64,000 nt of DNA from Pseudomonadota bacterium (GTDB lineage Bacteria; Pseudomonadota; Gammaproteobacteria; Burkholderiales; Burkholderiaceae_C). The position numbers and the translations under genes are program-made. A model generated the notes under the pieces. It saw only the letters and a program-made list of their open reading frames with translations. It was not told the DNA's origin and searched no databases. Shown here piece by piece: positions 37,471 through 46,937 of the stretch (its first letter is position 1; each line of letters opens with the position of its first letter). The stretch spans positions 124,001 through 188,000 of the forward strand of contig JAKARB010000007.1 of the NCBI GenBank assembly GCA_021819435.1, read 5' to 3'.

Positions 37471-37863
37471 CTAGGCCACCAAAGCAACAGCGCGCTTTGG
37501 GAAGGCCTTGAGCACCTTCCTGTCCATCGTCACCAGCCTGGCATCCAGGCGCTCGGCCAGGACAACGAACTCGCAGTCGTAGGCTGAGCATTCGCTGCCT
37601 CGAACCAGTTCAAGCACTTCGCGCGAAGGCACGTCGAACTCGAAGCCGGCCATCAACGCCTCGGCTTCGGCTTGGAGGCTGCAAGCCTGCTCAAAGCTCA
37701 GCGTGCCACGACGCAAGTACCCGGCCAGGATGTTGCGAAACTCGCTGCGCCACAGCGGTGGTGCTGCCCACTCTGGCTCGCGCTCCAGCATGGCTTCAGC
37801 GGCTTGCGTGAACTCACCGGGCAGGTACAGGTACGCCAGGATGTTGGTGTCGACAACGATCAC
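37471..37863 (-). CDS. PIN-domain toxin (VapC/FitB-like)
   Basis: 'MIVVDTNILAYLYLPGEF', 'WRSEFRNIL', 'SAYDCEFVVLAERLDARLVTMDRKVLKAFP' acidic PIN motifs; 4-nt overlap with the antitoxin gene. Confidence 0.9.
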   Translation of the reverse strand: MIVVDTNILAYLYLPGEFTQAAEAMLEREPEWAAPPLWRSEFRNILAGYLRRGTLSFEQACSLQAEAEALMAGFEFDVPSREVLELVRGSECSAYDCEFVVLAERLDARLVTMDRKVLKAFPKRAVALVA

Positions 37864-38105
37864 TTGCGCCCCGCTCGCTTGGCCGCGTCGATGTCCTGCG
37901 CGGTGAATGCGCCTTGGGCCAGGCCAGCACGGAGTTCACGGGCGCGGGCCAGGCGCTCGCTGGGGGCAACTCGGTGAGGCATCAGCACGGCCTCCAGGCA
38001 GACGATGGCCTCGCTGTTCATGCTGCGCCGGTGCAACTCGGCGGCAGCCTTGAGCCGCTCATACACGGCGTCCGGGATGTTCTTGAGCGTCAGGGATGTG
38101 GGCAT
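37860..38105 (-). CDS. Ribbon-helix-helix antitoxin (FitA/VapB-like)
   Basis: 'MPTSLTLKNIPDAVYERLKAAAELHRRSMNSEAIVCLEAVL' Arc/FitA-type RHH; GGAGG RBS upstream; precedes the PIN gene. Confidence 0.88.
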   Translation of the reverse strand: MPTSLTLKNIPDAVYERLKAAAELHRRSMNSEAIVCLEAVLMPHRVAPSERLARARELRAGLAQGAFTAQDIDAAKRAGRK

Positions 38106-38130
38106 GCTAACGCCTCCAATTGCAATCAAA

Positions 38131-38155
38131 GCAACCAAAACGGTTGCATTTTGGT
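38131..38155. promoter_or_regulatory. Overlapping dyads at the toxin-antitoxin promoter (GCAACC-N5-GGTTGC; ACCAAAA-N8-TTTTGGT)
   Basis: Both inverted repeats are exact and lie 26-50 bp upstream of the antitoxin ATG. Confidence 0.55.
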
Positions 38156-38176
38156 GCACAAAGGCGTCGTTCGCAA

Positions 38177-39004
38177 TCACCCCTGCTGGGGACACTGGCT
38201 CAGGCGATACACCCACACCGGCCTGCCGCCGCCGAGCTCCCAGCGCGCCACCGACTTCCACGCCCGTCCCTCGGCGTCTCGCGCCTCGAACTCCAGGCTG
38301 ACCAGCCAGCTGCCCGGGCGCATCTCGCGGTGGGCCTTGTCCATGGCGCGCGGCATGGTTTCGGGCCGCTGGAACAGGTAGACGAGCTCGAATGCGGACC
38401 AGTCGTCCGCCCACATGTCACCCCGACGCACGCTGGCCCAGGGGCAGCGCCAGGCGCTCACGGCGCGCCACAGGGCGCTCCATTCGACGCCCTCGATGCG
38501 GGCTTGGGGCAAGGCTCGGTGCAATTCGATGAGGCCGTCGCCCATGCCACAGCCGGCGTCCAGCACGCGCGCGCCGGCAGGCAGCTTCACGTGCTGGGCC
38601 AACTCGGCCAAGGCCCCGCGCGGCGTCGGAAAGACAGGCGCGTCACGCCAGGCGCGGCGGGGGTAGGCCAGCAGCAACAGGGCCAGGGGCGCAAGCCACA
38701 ACCAAGCCACACCCGCCCCGCCCTGCCCATGTCCACCAGGTTCGCCCGAGCCACTCGTCAGGCCGAGCGCCATCACGCTCAACGGGAATCCAGCCGCCAC
38801 GAACACGCGCCGCCAGGCGGTGGTGGCCACGAAAGGCAGCAGGGCCGCGCAAGCACCCAGAGCGGTGGGCAGCACCAGGGCGGCCCACAGCGGGGCGCCA
38901 GCGGCCCGCAAAGCCCAGGCCAGGGCCCAGGCCGCCAACCAGGTCAGCACGGCCGGCACAGGCCAGCCGAAGGCCCTGGTGAGCAGGTGAGCGGCCGGGT
39001 TCAT
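38177..39004 (-). CDS. Class I SAM-dependent methyltransferase-like protein with N-terminal membrane segments
   Basis: 'LPAGARVLDAGCGMGDGLIELHRALPQARIEGVEWSAL' SAM motif following TM segments. Confidence 0.8.
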   Translation of the reverse strand: MNPAAHLLTRAFGWPVPAVLTWLAAWALAWALRAAGAPLWAALVLPTALGACAALLPFVATTAWRRVFVAAGFPLSVMALGLTSGSGEPGGHGQGGAGVAWLWLAPLALLLLAYPRRAWRDAPVFPTPRGALAELAQHVKLPAGARVLDAGCGMGDGLIELHRALPQARIEGVEWSALWRAVSAWRCPWASVRRGDMWADDWSAFELVYLFQRPETMPRAMDKAHREMRPGSWLVSLEFEARDAEGRAWKSVARWELGGGRPVWVYRLSQCPQQG

Positions 39005-39118
39005 GCTGAAAGCGGCATCAGAAGGCGTGGTCAGGCATGGACGGCATCGGCGTCCGCCACAGGGAAAGGGCTGCCGCGCATCGCAACCGTCACCCGCTCG
39101 CCTCGGCTCGGTGCGGGC

Positions 39119-40033
39119 TCAGGCCGCCTCGCCGCCACCGGCAGCGCGCAACTTGTCCAGCAAGCCATTGAGTTCATCGAGGCTGCCGAACTGGATTGTG
39201 ACCTCACCCTGCTCGCCACGCACCGTCTTACGGCGGATGTGAATGCTCACTTGCGCCGTGAGCAAGTCAGAGAGCTCTTCTTCCAGGCGCAGCACGTCGC
39301 GCGTTTTCTCGCTCTTGACGCGCAGCAGCGGGGTCTGGCGACCCTGACCCTGGGCCTTGGCGACGAGCTTTTCGGTCTCGCGCACGTTGAGCTTCTTGGC
39401 CACCACCTCGGTGGCGGTGGTGATCTGCACGGCTTTGTCGAGCGGCAGCAGCGCGCGGGCGTGGCCCATGTCGAGGTCGCCGGCCATCAGCATGGACTGA
39501 ACGGGCTCGGCCAGGTTGAGCAGGCGCAGCAGGTTGCTGGCGGCGCTGCGCGAGCGGCCCACGGCCTGCGCAGCCTGCTCGTGCGTGAGTCCGAACTCGG
39601 CCGTCAGTCGCTGCAAGCCCTGGGCTTCTTCGAGCGGGTTGAGGTCTTCACGCTGGATGTTCTCGATCAGGGCCATGGCCGCAGCGGCCTCGTCGGGCAC
39701 GTCCTTGACGAGCACGGGCACCTCGGTCAGGCCGGCGAGCCTGGCGGCGCGTGAACGGCGTTCACCAGCGATGATCTCGTACTTGCCACCGCCCACCGGT
39801 CGCACCAGGATGGGCTGCATGATGCCCTGCGACTTGATGCTCTCGGCCAGCTCGTAGAGCGAGCCTTCGTCCATGCGCGTGCGCGGCTGGTACTTGCCGG
39901 GCTGCATGAGGTCGAGGCGCAGGGTCGAGGGCGTGCCCTCGCCCGCCTGGTTGATTGGGGTGATGTCGCTGACTTTGGGGCCCAGCAGGGCCTCCAGGCC
40001 CATGCCCAGGCCTTTGGATTTCTTGGTCGCCAT
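39119..40033 (-). CDS. parB: Chromosome partitioning protein ParB
   Basis: 'KGLGMGLEALLG', 'GKYQPRTRMDEGSLYELAESIKSQGIMQPILVRP', 'YEIIAGERRSRAARLAGL', HTH 'LTHEQAAQAVGRSRSAASNLLRLLNL'. Confidence 0.97.
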   Translation of the reverse strand: MATKKSKGLGMGLEALLGPKVSDITPINQAGEGTPSTLRLDLMQPGKYQPRTRMDEGSLYELAESIKSQGIMQPILVRPVGGGKYEIIAGERRSRAARLAGLTEVPVLVKDVPDEAAAAMALIENIQREDLNPLEEAQGLQRLTAEFGLTHEQAAQAVGRSRSAASNLLRLLNLAEPVQSMLMAGDLDMGHARALLPLDKAVQITTATEVVAKKLNVRETEKLVAKAQGQGRQTPLLRVKSEKTRDVLRLEEELSDLLTAQVSIHIRRKTVRGEQGEVTIQFGSLDELNGLLDKLRAAGGGEAA

Positions 40034-40111
40034 GGGCGTGATTGTCCGACGTTTCAGCGGCGATTCCGGCACGCCCCCAGCACGTCTTCTTGCGTCCGGC
40101 GAATCCGAATC

Positions 40112-40918
40112 TCAGGCCGAGGCCACCACCGTGCTGGCTGGCGCCTTGCGCCCGCTGGCCACGCGCTGGACCAGCTCCTGCGCGAAGGCCACGAAGGCTT
40201 GGGCGCCCTTTGAAGACGGGTCGAACACCACGCCAGGCAGCCCATAGCTGGGCGCCTCGGCCAGGCGCACGTTGCGCGGGATCACCGTGTCGAACACCTT
40301 GTCCCCGAAGTGCGCCTTGAGCTGGTCGCTGACCTGCTGCTGCAAGGTGATGCGCGGGTCGAACATGACTCGCAACAAGCCGATGAGTTGCAGTTCGCGG
40401 TTGAGGTTGGCGTGCACCTGCTTGACGGTGTTGACCAAATCGGTGAGGCCTTCGAGCGCGAAGTACTCGCATTGCATCGGCACGATCACGCCGTGGGCGC
40501 AGGTCAGGCCATTGAGCGTGAGCAGGCTCAGCGATGGCGGGCAGTCGATGAGCACGAAGTCGTAGTCGGCGGCCGTGGCTTCGATGGCCGTCTTCAGGCG
40601 GCGGTCGCGGCGCTCGAGGTTGACGAGCTCGACCTCGGCACCCGCGAGCTCGCGGTTGGCGCCCAGCACGTCGTAGCCGACCTTCTCGCTGCGCACGCGG
40701 GCCTCGGCGATGGTGGCGTCTTCGAGCAGCACATCGTAGACCGAGTGCGAGAGGGTGCGCTTGTCCACGCCCGAGCCCATCGTGGCGTTGCCCTGCGGAT
40801 CGAGGTCTACGATGAGCACGCGCTGGCCCACCTTGGCCAGGCCAGCGGCCAGGTTCACCGTGGTGGTCGTTTTGCCCACCCCACCCTTTTGGTTCGCGAT
40901 GCAGAAGATGTGCGGCAT
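40112..40918 (-). CDS. parA: Chromosome partitioning ATPase ParA (Soj)
   Basis: 'MPHIFCIANQKGGVGKTTTTVNLAAGLAKVGQRVLIVDLDPQGNATMGSG' deviant Walker A. Confidence 0.97.
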   Translation of the reverse strand: MPHIFCIANQKGGVGKTTTTVNLAAGLAKVGQRVLIVDLDPQGNATMGSGVDKRTLSHSVYDVLLEDATIAEARVRSEKVGYDVLGANRELAGAEVELVNLERRDRRLKTAIEATAADYDFVLIDCPPSLSLLTLNGLTCAHGVIVPMQCEYFALEGLTDLVNTVKQVHANLNRELQLIGLLRVMFDPRITLQQQVSDQLKAHFGDKVFDTVIPRNVRLAEAPSYGLPGVVFDPSSKGAQAFVAFAQELVQRVASGRKAPASTVVASA

Positions 40919-41015
40919 GCGCGCATTATCGCCGCAGGGTCGACCAGGTGATCGCCCTCAGGCACGGGGCGATCACTTTGAACGCACGTTGTGGTGGCCC
41001 ATGCCAGCGCATGGT

Positions 41016-42107
41016 TCAGCCCTTCTTCGCGGCGGACGTGCTGGATCGCATGTCAACGCTTGGTCGTTTGGCGGAGCGCTGCGGGGCCTTGCGGGGCGCT
41101 TTCCGAGGGGTCTCTTGGCGGGCCAACTTGGCCGCCGCCTTGCCCTCCGCCGCTGGACGGTTTTTCATGTGAGCATGCTGCTCAAGCTGCTTGGCGTGGC
41201 CATTTGCTTGGACAGCGGCGGCATGCCGGCTCGGCTCCGCCTTTTCGCCTCGCGCAACCTTCTTTTCCTTGGATGGGCGACCTTCGGCGGCCCCGGTCGC
41301 TTTGCGATGGGTGGACGCCAGCCGATCAACCTTGGCTGGCTCTCCAGCTTGGTTGGCCTTGACAAAACGCGCTGCGCCAGAAGCGGGCTGGTTGCCCTTG
41401 GCTGCAAGCAGCCGCTGCGATGGCTTCGCGCGTTCTTGCGTCCGGCCATGGTCTTGCGCTGCATGCTTGCTCGCTGGGCGAGTGCGGCTTGTGGCCTCGG
41501 ACTCGCTGGGCCGATTCGAGCGCCCCGTCACGGCCTTGGCTTTTGCAAATGCTGGGTCTGACGACTTGTTGCTGGCGTGCCGTGTCGTCGAGTTTGGGGC
41601 CGACAGGGGTTCTTCACGAACACGACGCGTGGCCGTCGTGTCGCGGTGGAGCTTGTCTGGTGTGTGGGTTTTCGCAGCCCCGGCCTTTGCGTTTTCAGGT
41701 GCGCGTTCACGCTCCTGGCGAGGTGCCTGCTTGCGCCCCGCCACGCGTTCACCGGCAGCCAAATCTCGGACGCGTCGTGCCGACATGGTCTCCTCGCCGG
41801 TAGCCGACACCAGCCGCCGCAAGGGCTTCGGTGGCGTCGCGGTGGCCGGAGCATGCGAGCCCTCCTCCTTCGCCACGGTGCGCGCGGCCTCTTTGCTGGC
41901 CCCCGAGGCCTCTTCGTGGAACAGCGGTGTGTCCGGGGTCCAGCCCTTGGGGGGCGACACCTCCACCGCACGGCTCACCTCACCCGCGTCGGCAGCAGAC
42001 GCAGGGTGGGCGGCCAAACCAGCCATCACGCAAACAACCCACCACCCTGCGGCACGATGCGCCATTCGGCTCCGCACGCTCGGCTGACCATGTCGCTTCA
42101 AATTCAT
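41016..42107 (-). CDS. Hypothetical exported-type, Lys/Arg/Ala/Pro-rich low-complexity protein
   Basis: Signal-like 'MAHRAAGWWVVCVMAGLAAHPASAADA', then a long basic disordered segment; ATGA overlap with the rsmG stop. Confidence 0.6.
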   Translation of the reverse strand: MNLKRHGQPSVRSRMAHRAAGWWVVCVMAGLAAHPASAADAGEVSRAVEVSPPKGWTPDTPLFHEEASGASKEAARTVAKEEGSHAPATATPPKPLRRLVSATGEETMSARRVRDLAAGERVAGRKQAPRQERERAPENAKAGAAKTHTPDKLHRDTTATRRVREEPLSAPNSTTRHASNKSSDPAFAKAKAVTGRSNRPSESEATSRTRPASKHAAQDHGRTQERAKPSQRLLAAKGNQPASGAARFVKANQAGEPAKVDRLASTHRKATGAAEGRPSKEKKVARGEKAEPSRHAAAVQANGHAKQLEQHAHMKNRPAAEGKAAAKLARQETPRKAPRKAPQRSAKRPSVDMRSSTSAAKKG

Positions 42108-42961
42108 CCGCGAGTCCTCATCCAAACCAGGCAGCGCTCGGCATCCAGGCCTGGCACCTGCATTTGTTCCACGTGAAACACCTCGATGTCGGCGGGCAAA
42201 ACCGCCTGTTCATCGTCGGGCGATTTGCCTTTCATGGCCATCCAGACCCCACCAGGCGCCAAGCGCTCGCGCGTGAGCGAAACAAAATCAGCCAGGGACG
42301 CAAACGCCCGAGACGTGATGATGTCATGCTGAGAGTTCAGGTCTTCGACACGCGCGTGTTCCGCACGCAGGTTGGGCAAACGCAACTCCGCTGCCACTTG
42401 GCGGATGAAGGCGGCCTTCTTGCCCACCGTGTCCACGCAGCAGACCTGTACATCGGGCCGTGCGATGGCGAGCAAGACCCCGGGCAGACCACCACCACTG
42501 CCCACGTCGAGCAAGCGCACGGGGGCTTGACTGGGGGACGAGGCAGCGATTTTCTCGTTGATGTTTCCTGCTGAGGCGGGAGGGGCGCCCACACCACGCC
42601 CCGATCCATCGGCCCCGCGTTTTGCCAGGTGAGCCGCCAGATGCGGCAGCACCGCCAAGCAATCGCTGAGGTGGTGGGTGAACATCTCCGGCGCATCGCG
42701 CAAAGCGGTCAGGTTGTAGGTGCCGTTCCAGTGCGAGAGCATGCCCATGTAGTCTGCACAGCGCTGCCGCTGCGCCTCGTCCAGGCTGATCCCGAGGGAA
42801 TCCAACACAGGCCCCAGCGCGGCCAACCATTGCGCCTGAGACCAGTTGATGGCTCTGTGCACGTTTGATTTGGGAGCCTGACGAGGCTGTGGTCGAGACG
42901 CTGACGCACCACCGCCACCGACATGGTTGCTGTGACCGAGTGGTCGCCTGTATCCCTTCAT
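42104..42961 (-). CDS. rsmG: 16S rRNA (guanine527-N7)-methyltransferase RsmG (GidB)
   Basis: '[37 protein letters not shown]', '[44 protein letters not shown]', '[15 protein letters not shown]'; adjacent to mnmG. Confidence 0.96.
   Translation of the reverse strand: MKGYRRPLGHSNHVGGGGASASRPQPRQAPKSNVHRAINWSQAQWLAALGPVLDSLGISLDEAQRQRCADYMGMLSHWNGTYNLTALRDAPEMFTHHLSDCLAVLPHLAAHLAKRGADGSGRGVGAPPASAGNINEKIAASSPSQAPVRLLDVGSGGGLPGVLLAIARPDVQVCCVDTVGKKAAFIRQVAAELRLPNLRAEHARVEDLNSQHDIITSRAFASLADFVSLTRERLAPGGVWMAMKGKSPDDEQAVLPADIEVFHVEQMQVPGLDAERCLVWMRTRG
42165..42180. other. parS: parS-like ParB binding site (1 mismatch) within rsmG
   Basis: TGTTCCACGTGAAACA vs consensus TGTTTCACGTGAAACA. Confidence 0.82.
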
Positions 42962-45099
42962 GCCGCCTCTCCTGCAGCGTGAGTTTGGGAAGAACCGGGG
43001 GCAGGCGTGGCGCTGTCGGTTGCCCCGCCCCCGCCGGTGAAGCCCTTGAACCGCCCCTTCTTCAAGTGGATCAGCAGCAGCGAAATGGCCGCCGGCGTGA
43101 TCCCCGAAAGGCGTGCGGCCTGCCCCAAGGTTTCGGGCCGATGCTTGTTCAGCTTCTGCCGGGCCTCGTGACTGAGGGCGCTCACGGCCATGTAATCCAG
43201 ATCTTCGGGCAGGCGCAGATTCTCATAATGAGCCGCCCGCTCGACCTCTTCGTTCTGCTTGTCGATGTAGCCGGCGTACTTGATGCTGATTTCGACCTGC
43301 TCAATCACGGCCTCGGCCAACTTGGCGCCCAAAGCGCCCGTCAACGCGGCACGGCCCGTTGTTTCACGTGGAACATCGCCGATCTGGGGCGTCATCGACT
43401 TGCCCGTCTCAGCCCGGAGGCGCGCATGGTTGTCCGCAGCGACCTCCCCTGCCTCCGCCGCCTGGTCATAGTTCACCCCAGGTCGGCGCAACAAGTCAGC
43501 AAGGCTGTACTCACGCTCAAGGGCCTTGCCCACCAGTCTCTCAGCATCAGCCGCCGGCAAGGTGGCGGGCCGTACCCAGGTGTTGCGCAGCCAGGCTGTT
43601 TCACGTGAAACAGCGTCCCGCTTGCGGTTGAATGCATTCCAACGCCTGTCGTCCACCAGACCGATCTCACGACCCAGTTCAGTCAGACGCATGTCGGCGT
43701 TGTCCTCGCGCAGCTGCAGGCGGAATTCGGCACGGCTGGTGAACATGCGATAGGGCTCGGTCACGCCCTTGGTGATGAGGTCATCGACCAGCACGCCAAG
43801 GTAAGCCTGGTCGCGGCGCAGCGTGAAGGCGTCTTTGCCCTGCGCCTGCAAGGCAGCATTGACTCCGGCGTACAGGCCCTGCGCCGCCGCTTCTTCGTAA
43901 CCCGTCGTGCCGTTGATCTGACCGGCGAAGAACAGACCGCCAATGGCTTTGGTCTCGAAGGTGGACTTCAGCTCACGCGGGTCGAAGTAGTCGTACTCGA
44001 TGGCGTAGCCTGGCCGCAGGATGTAGGCGTTCTCCAGGCCAGGCATGGTGCGCAGCGCGCCCAGTTGGATGTCGAACGGCAGCGAGGTGCTGATCCCATT
44101 CGGGTAGAACTCGTTCGTCGTCAGGCCCTCGGGCTCCAGGAAGATCTGGTGCGAGTCCTTGTCGGCGAAACGGTTGATCTTGTCCTCGATGGAAGGGCAG
44201 TAGCGCGGCCCCACCCCTTCGATCACGCCGGTGAACATCGGGCTGCGGTCGAAGCCCGAGCGGATGATGTCGTGCGTGCGCTGGTTGGTGTGCGTGATCC
44301 AGCAAGGCAGTTGGCGAGGGTGCATCTCGGGCGTGCCCAGGAAGCTGAACACCGGCACCTCCGGGCCCGTGGGCGCCGACAGCGGCTCGCCGGGTGCGCC
44401 CCAGCCGCCCACCAGACCGACGCCATCCCCCGGCTGTTCGGTGAGCTTGCTGAAATCGATGCTGCGCCCGTCGATGCGCGGCGGCGTGCCGGTTTTCAGG
44501 CGCCCTTGCGGCAGCTTGAGTTCCTTCAAGCGACCGGACAGCGACACGGCCGGCGGGTCACCCGCCCGCCCAGCGCTGTAGTTGTTCAGCCCGACGTGGA
44601 TCTTCCCGTCCAGGAAGGTGCCGGCCGTCAACACCACCGCACGCGCGCGAAAACGCAACCCCACCTGCGTGACGGCACCCACCACCCGGGCCCCATCGCC
44701 ATCGCCCTCCACCATCAGGTCGTCCACCGCCTGCTGGAACAGCCACAGGTTTGGCTGGTTCTCCAGGCGACGGCGGATCGCGGCCTTGTAGAGGATGCGA
44801 TCGGCCTGGGCGCGGGTGGCCCGCACCGCCGGACCCTTGCTCGAATTGAGGATGCGGAACTGGATACCGCCTTCGTCGGTCGCCAGGCCCATGGCCCCCC
44901 CCAATGCGTCCACCTCTTTGACCAGGTGGCCCTTGCCGATGCCGCCGATCGACGGGTTGCAACTCATCTGGCCCAGCGTCTCGATGTTGTGGGTGAGCAG
45001 CAGCGTGGCGCAGCCCATGCGGGCCGCAGCCAGGGCGGCCTCGGTGCCGGCGTGGCCACCACCGACCACGATGACGTCAAATTCTTGGGGATACAGCAT
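42958..45099 (-). CDS. mnmG: tRNA uridine-5-carboxymethylaminomethyl modification enzyme MnmG (GidA)
   Basis: '[62 protein letters not shown]', '[41 protein letters not shown]'. Confidence 0.98.
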   Translation of the reverse strand: MLYPQEFDVIVVGGGHAGTEAALAAARMGCATLLLTHNIETLGQMSCNPSIGGIGKGHLVKEVDALGGAMGLATDEGGIQFRILNSSKGPAVRATRAQADRILYKAAIRRRLENQPNLWLFQQAVDDLMVEGDGDGARVVGAVTQVGLRFRARAVVLTAGTFLDGKIHVGLNNYSAGRAGDPPAVSLSGRLKELKLPQGRLKTGTPPRIDGRSIDFSKLTEQPGDGVGLVGGWGAPGEPLSAPTGPEVPVFSFLGTPEMHPRQLPCWITHTNQRTHDIIRSGFDRSPMFTGVIEGVGPRYCPSIEDKINRFADKDSHQIFLEPEGLTTNEFYPNGISTSLPFDIQLGALRTMPGLENAYILRPGYAIEYDYFDPRELKSTFETKAIGGLFFAGQINGTTGYEEAAAQGLYAGVNAALQAQGKDAFTLRRDQAYLGVLVDDLITKGVTEPYRMFTSRAEFRLQLREDNADMRLTELGREIGLVDDRRWNAFNRKRDAVSRETAWLRNTWVRPATLPAADAERLVGKALEREYSLADLLRRPGVNYDQAAEAGEVAADNHARLRAETGKSMTPQIGDVPRETTGRAALTGALGAKLAEAVIEQVEISIKYAGYIDKQNEEVERAAHYENLRLPEDLDYMAVSALSHEARQKLNKHRPETLGQAARLSGITPAAISLLLIHLKKGRFKGFTGGGGATDSATPAPGSSQTHAAGEAA
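43360..43375. other. parS: parS-like ParB binding site (1 mismatch) within mnmG
   Basis: TGTTTCACGTGGAACA; exact reverse complement of the site at 42165-42180. Confidence 0.83.
43597..43612. other. parS: parS ParB binding site (perfect consensus palindrome) within mnmG
   Basis: TGTTTCACGTGAAACA, perfect 16-bp palindrome. Confidence 0.95.
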
Positions 45100-45314
45100 G
45101 CGCACCTCGCTGGCAAAGCTCATGGGAGCCTGGGAGCCGGCCCGGATGCCAGCTCGCCAGCCCGCGCCGACTTTTGTCGGCTCTCGGGGTTGCCTCATTT
45201 TTGAGCAACCTTCCATTTTACCCAGGGCTCATGTCCTGTGGGACGCTCGATGCGCGATTCCGTGGCATCGCCACGGGCATCAGGCCCATGCCTGCCCGGC
45301 GCACAATCTCGCCC

Positions 45315-45581
45315 ATGAAATGCCGCCCAGCCTGCGCCGCCTGCTGCATCGCCCCGTCAATCAGCACCCCCATGCCGGGACTGCCCCATGGCAAACCCTC
45401 TGGCGTGCCCTGCCCTCACCTCGACGAGGCCCTGCGCTGCCGCCTGTTCGGTCAACCCGAACGCCCTGCCGTGTGCGGCTCGCTGCAACCCTCACCCGAA
45501 ATGTGCGGCGACAGCCGAGAACAGGCCCTGCGCTGGCTCGGGCACCTCGAAGAAGCCACCCGGACCACCCCAGAGCGATGA
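45315..45581 (+). CDS. YkgJ family cysteine cluster protein
   Basis: 'CRPACAACCIAPSISTPMPGLPHGKPSGVPCPHLDEALRCRLFGQPERPAVCGSLQP' Cys-rich pattern. Confidence 0.85.
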   Translation: MKCRPACAACCIAPSISTPMPGLPHGKPSGVPCPHLDEALRCRLFGQPERPAVCGSLQPSPEMCGDSREQALRWLGHLEEATRTTPER

Positions 45582-45657
45582 CACCGGCGCCACAGCCCCC
45601 GCACAGTGCCGCCCGGCGCGCACGCCCGCGTCCAGCGCAAAACGCAAGGCCCAAAGC

Positions 45658-45693
45658 AAAAAACCCGAGCCCGGCACCGCACCGAACTCGGGT
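45658..45693 (-). terminator. Intrinsic terminator for the sterol desaturase-family gene
   Basis: ACCCGAG ... CTCGGGT stem (45663-45669 / 45687-45693) followed on the minus strand by a T-run. Confidence 0.65.
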
Positions 45694-45716
45694 CTTGGGC
45701 GCTCGCCCAGCGTCCT

Positions 45717-46748
45717 TCAAGCCCTTGACAAGGCGTCAGCGCGGGGAGAAGTCGGCCCCGCCGCAGCCCCAACTGCAGCCGCAGGCGGCTCATCCTTGCC
45801 TTCGAGCAACCACTCGGGCGGTGCACCGGCTGCCTCGCCCGTGAGCTGCGTCATCTTCTCGCGCAGCCCCTCGGTGGTCAGGCCCTTGCCATGCGGCGCC
45901 CAGCCCGGCGGCCCGAACAGGTAGCCGAGGGCATGCAGCGGGTTGCGCACCTTCAGCAGGTCGCGCCCGATGGCCACCCACTCGGCCAGCAGCACCCACA
46001 GCGCGTTGTACGAGGTCTGCGACTTCACCAGCCCATAGCGAATCGGCACGCCGTCCTTCTCTTCCACGTAGGTGCCGAACAGCCGGTCGAACAGCATGAT
46101 CGTGCCGCCGTAGTTGCAGTCCAGGTACTCGACGTTGGCGGCGTGGTGCACGCGGTGCGCCGACGGCGTGTTGAAGACACCCTCCATCCAGCCCAGCTTG
46201 GAAACCATGTCGGTATGGATCCAGAACTGGTAGACCAGGTTCAGGCCATAGGAGATCAGCACCGCGTCGGGCGAAAAGCCCAGCAGGCACTGCGGCGCGA
46301 AGAACACGAAGCCGCCCGTCACCTTGCCGGTGATCGACTGGCGGAAGGCCGCCGACAGGTTGTACTGGTTGCCCGAGTGGTGCACCTGGTGCGAAGCCCA
46401 GTACCAGCGAATGCGGTGACCCGCGCGGTGCATCCAGTAGTAGAAGAACTCGGTGCAAAAGAACATCGCCACCCAGCCCCACCAGGTGTCCATGGGCACC
46501 GTCCAAAGGCGATGCTCGTACATCCAGGCGCCGAAGGGCAGCGAGGCACCGAGCACCACGCCCATCGGGATGGCTTCCACCACGGTGCGCCACAGGTTGA
46601 TGCGCACCGTCGTCCAAAAGGCGCGCCAGTCATAGGACCCGCGGCCGGCCTTGCGGCCGATCAGCACGCCTTCCATCGCCGTGACCGCCACGGCGGAGGC
46701 CCCCAGGATGGCCATCATGGCCTGGATGACATTCAACTTCTCGATCAT
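45717..46748 (-). CDS. Sterol desaturase / fatty acid hydroxylase family protein
   Basis: Histidine box motifs 'YWMHRAGHRIRWYWASHQVHHSG' and 'SAHRVHHAAN'; TM segments. Confidence 0.93.
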   Translation of the reverse strand: MIEKLNVIQAMMAILGASAVAVTAMEGVLIGRKAGRGSYDWRAFWTTVRINLWRTVVEAIPMGVVLGASLPFGAWMYEHRLWTVPMDTWWGWVAMFFCTEFFYYWMHRAGHRIRWYWASHQVHHSGNQYNLSAAFRQSITGKVTGGFVFFAPQCLLGFSPDAVLISYGLNLVYQFWIHTDMVSKLGWMEGVFNTPSAHRVHHAANVEYLDCNYGGTIMLFDRLFGTYVEEKDGVPIRYGLVKSQTSYNALWVLLAEWVAIGRDLLKVRNPLHALGYLFGPPGWAPHGKGLTTEGLREKMTQLTGEAAGAPPEWLLEGKDEPPAAAVGAAAGPTSPRADALSRA

Positions 46749-46937
46749 GTCGGGCTCGATTCTTGGTTGTTCGTCACTGACTCATTCGTCAACGCCTGAA
46801 CCATAGAGACAACCCCGCGCCTTGTCGCCCGGGGAAGCCCTTTCGGTGCGCGTTAAACCCCGTGAGTAAGGGGGCCACGCGTTTGCGCTGCGTCAGCTCC
46901 CTGCCCCGTTGTCGCCCCGTCCCACCCTCAACCTGGC

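Noticed and set aside
43359-43631. Small plus-strand ORFs containing FHVEH/FHVKQ peptides within mnmG
   Set aside because: These peptides are simply translations of the parS palindromes on the wrong strand/frame.
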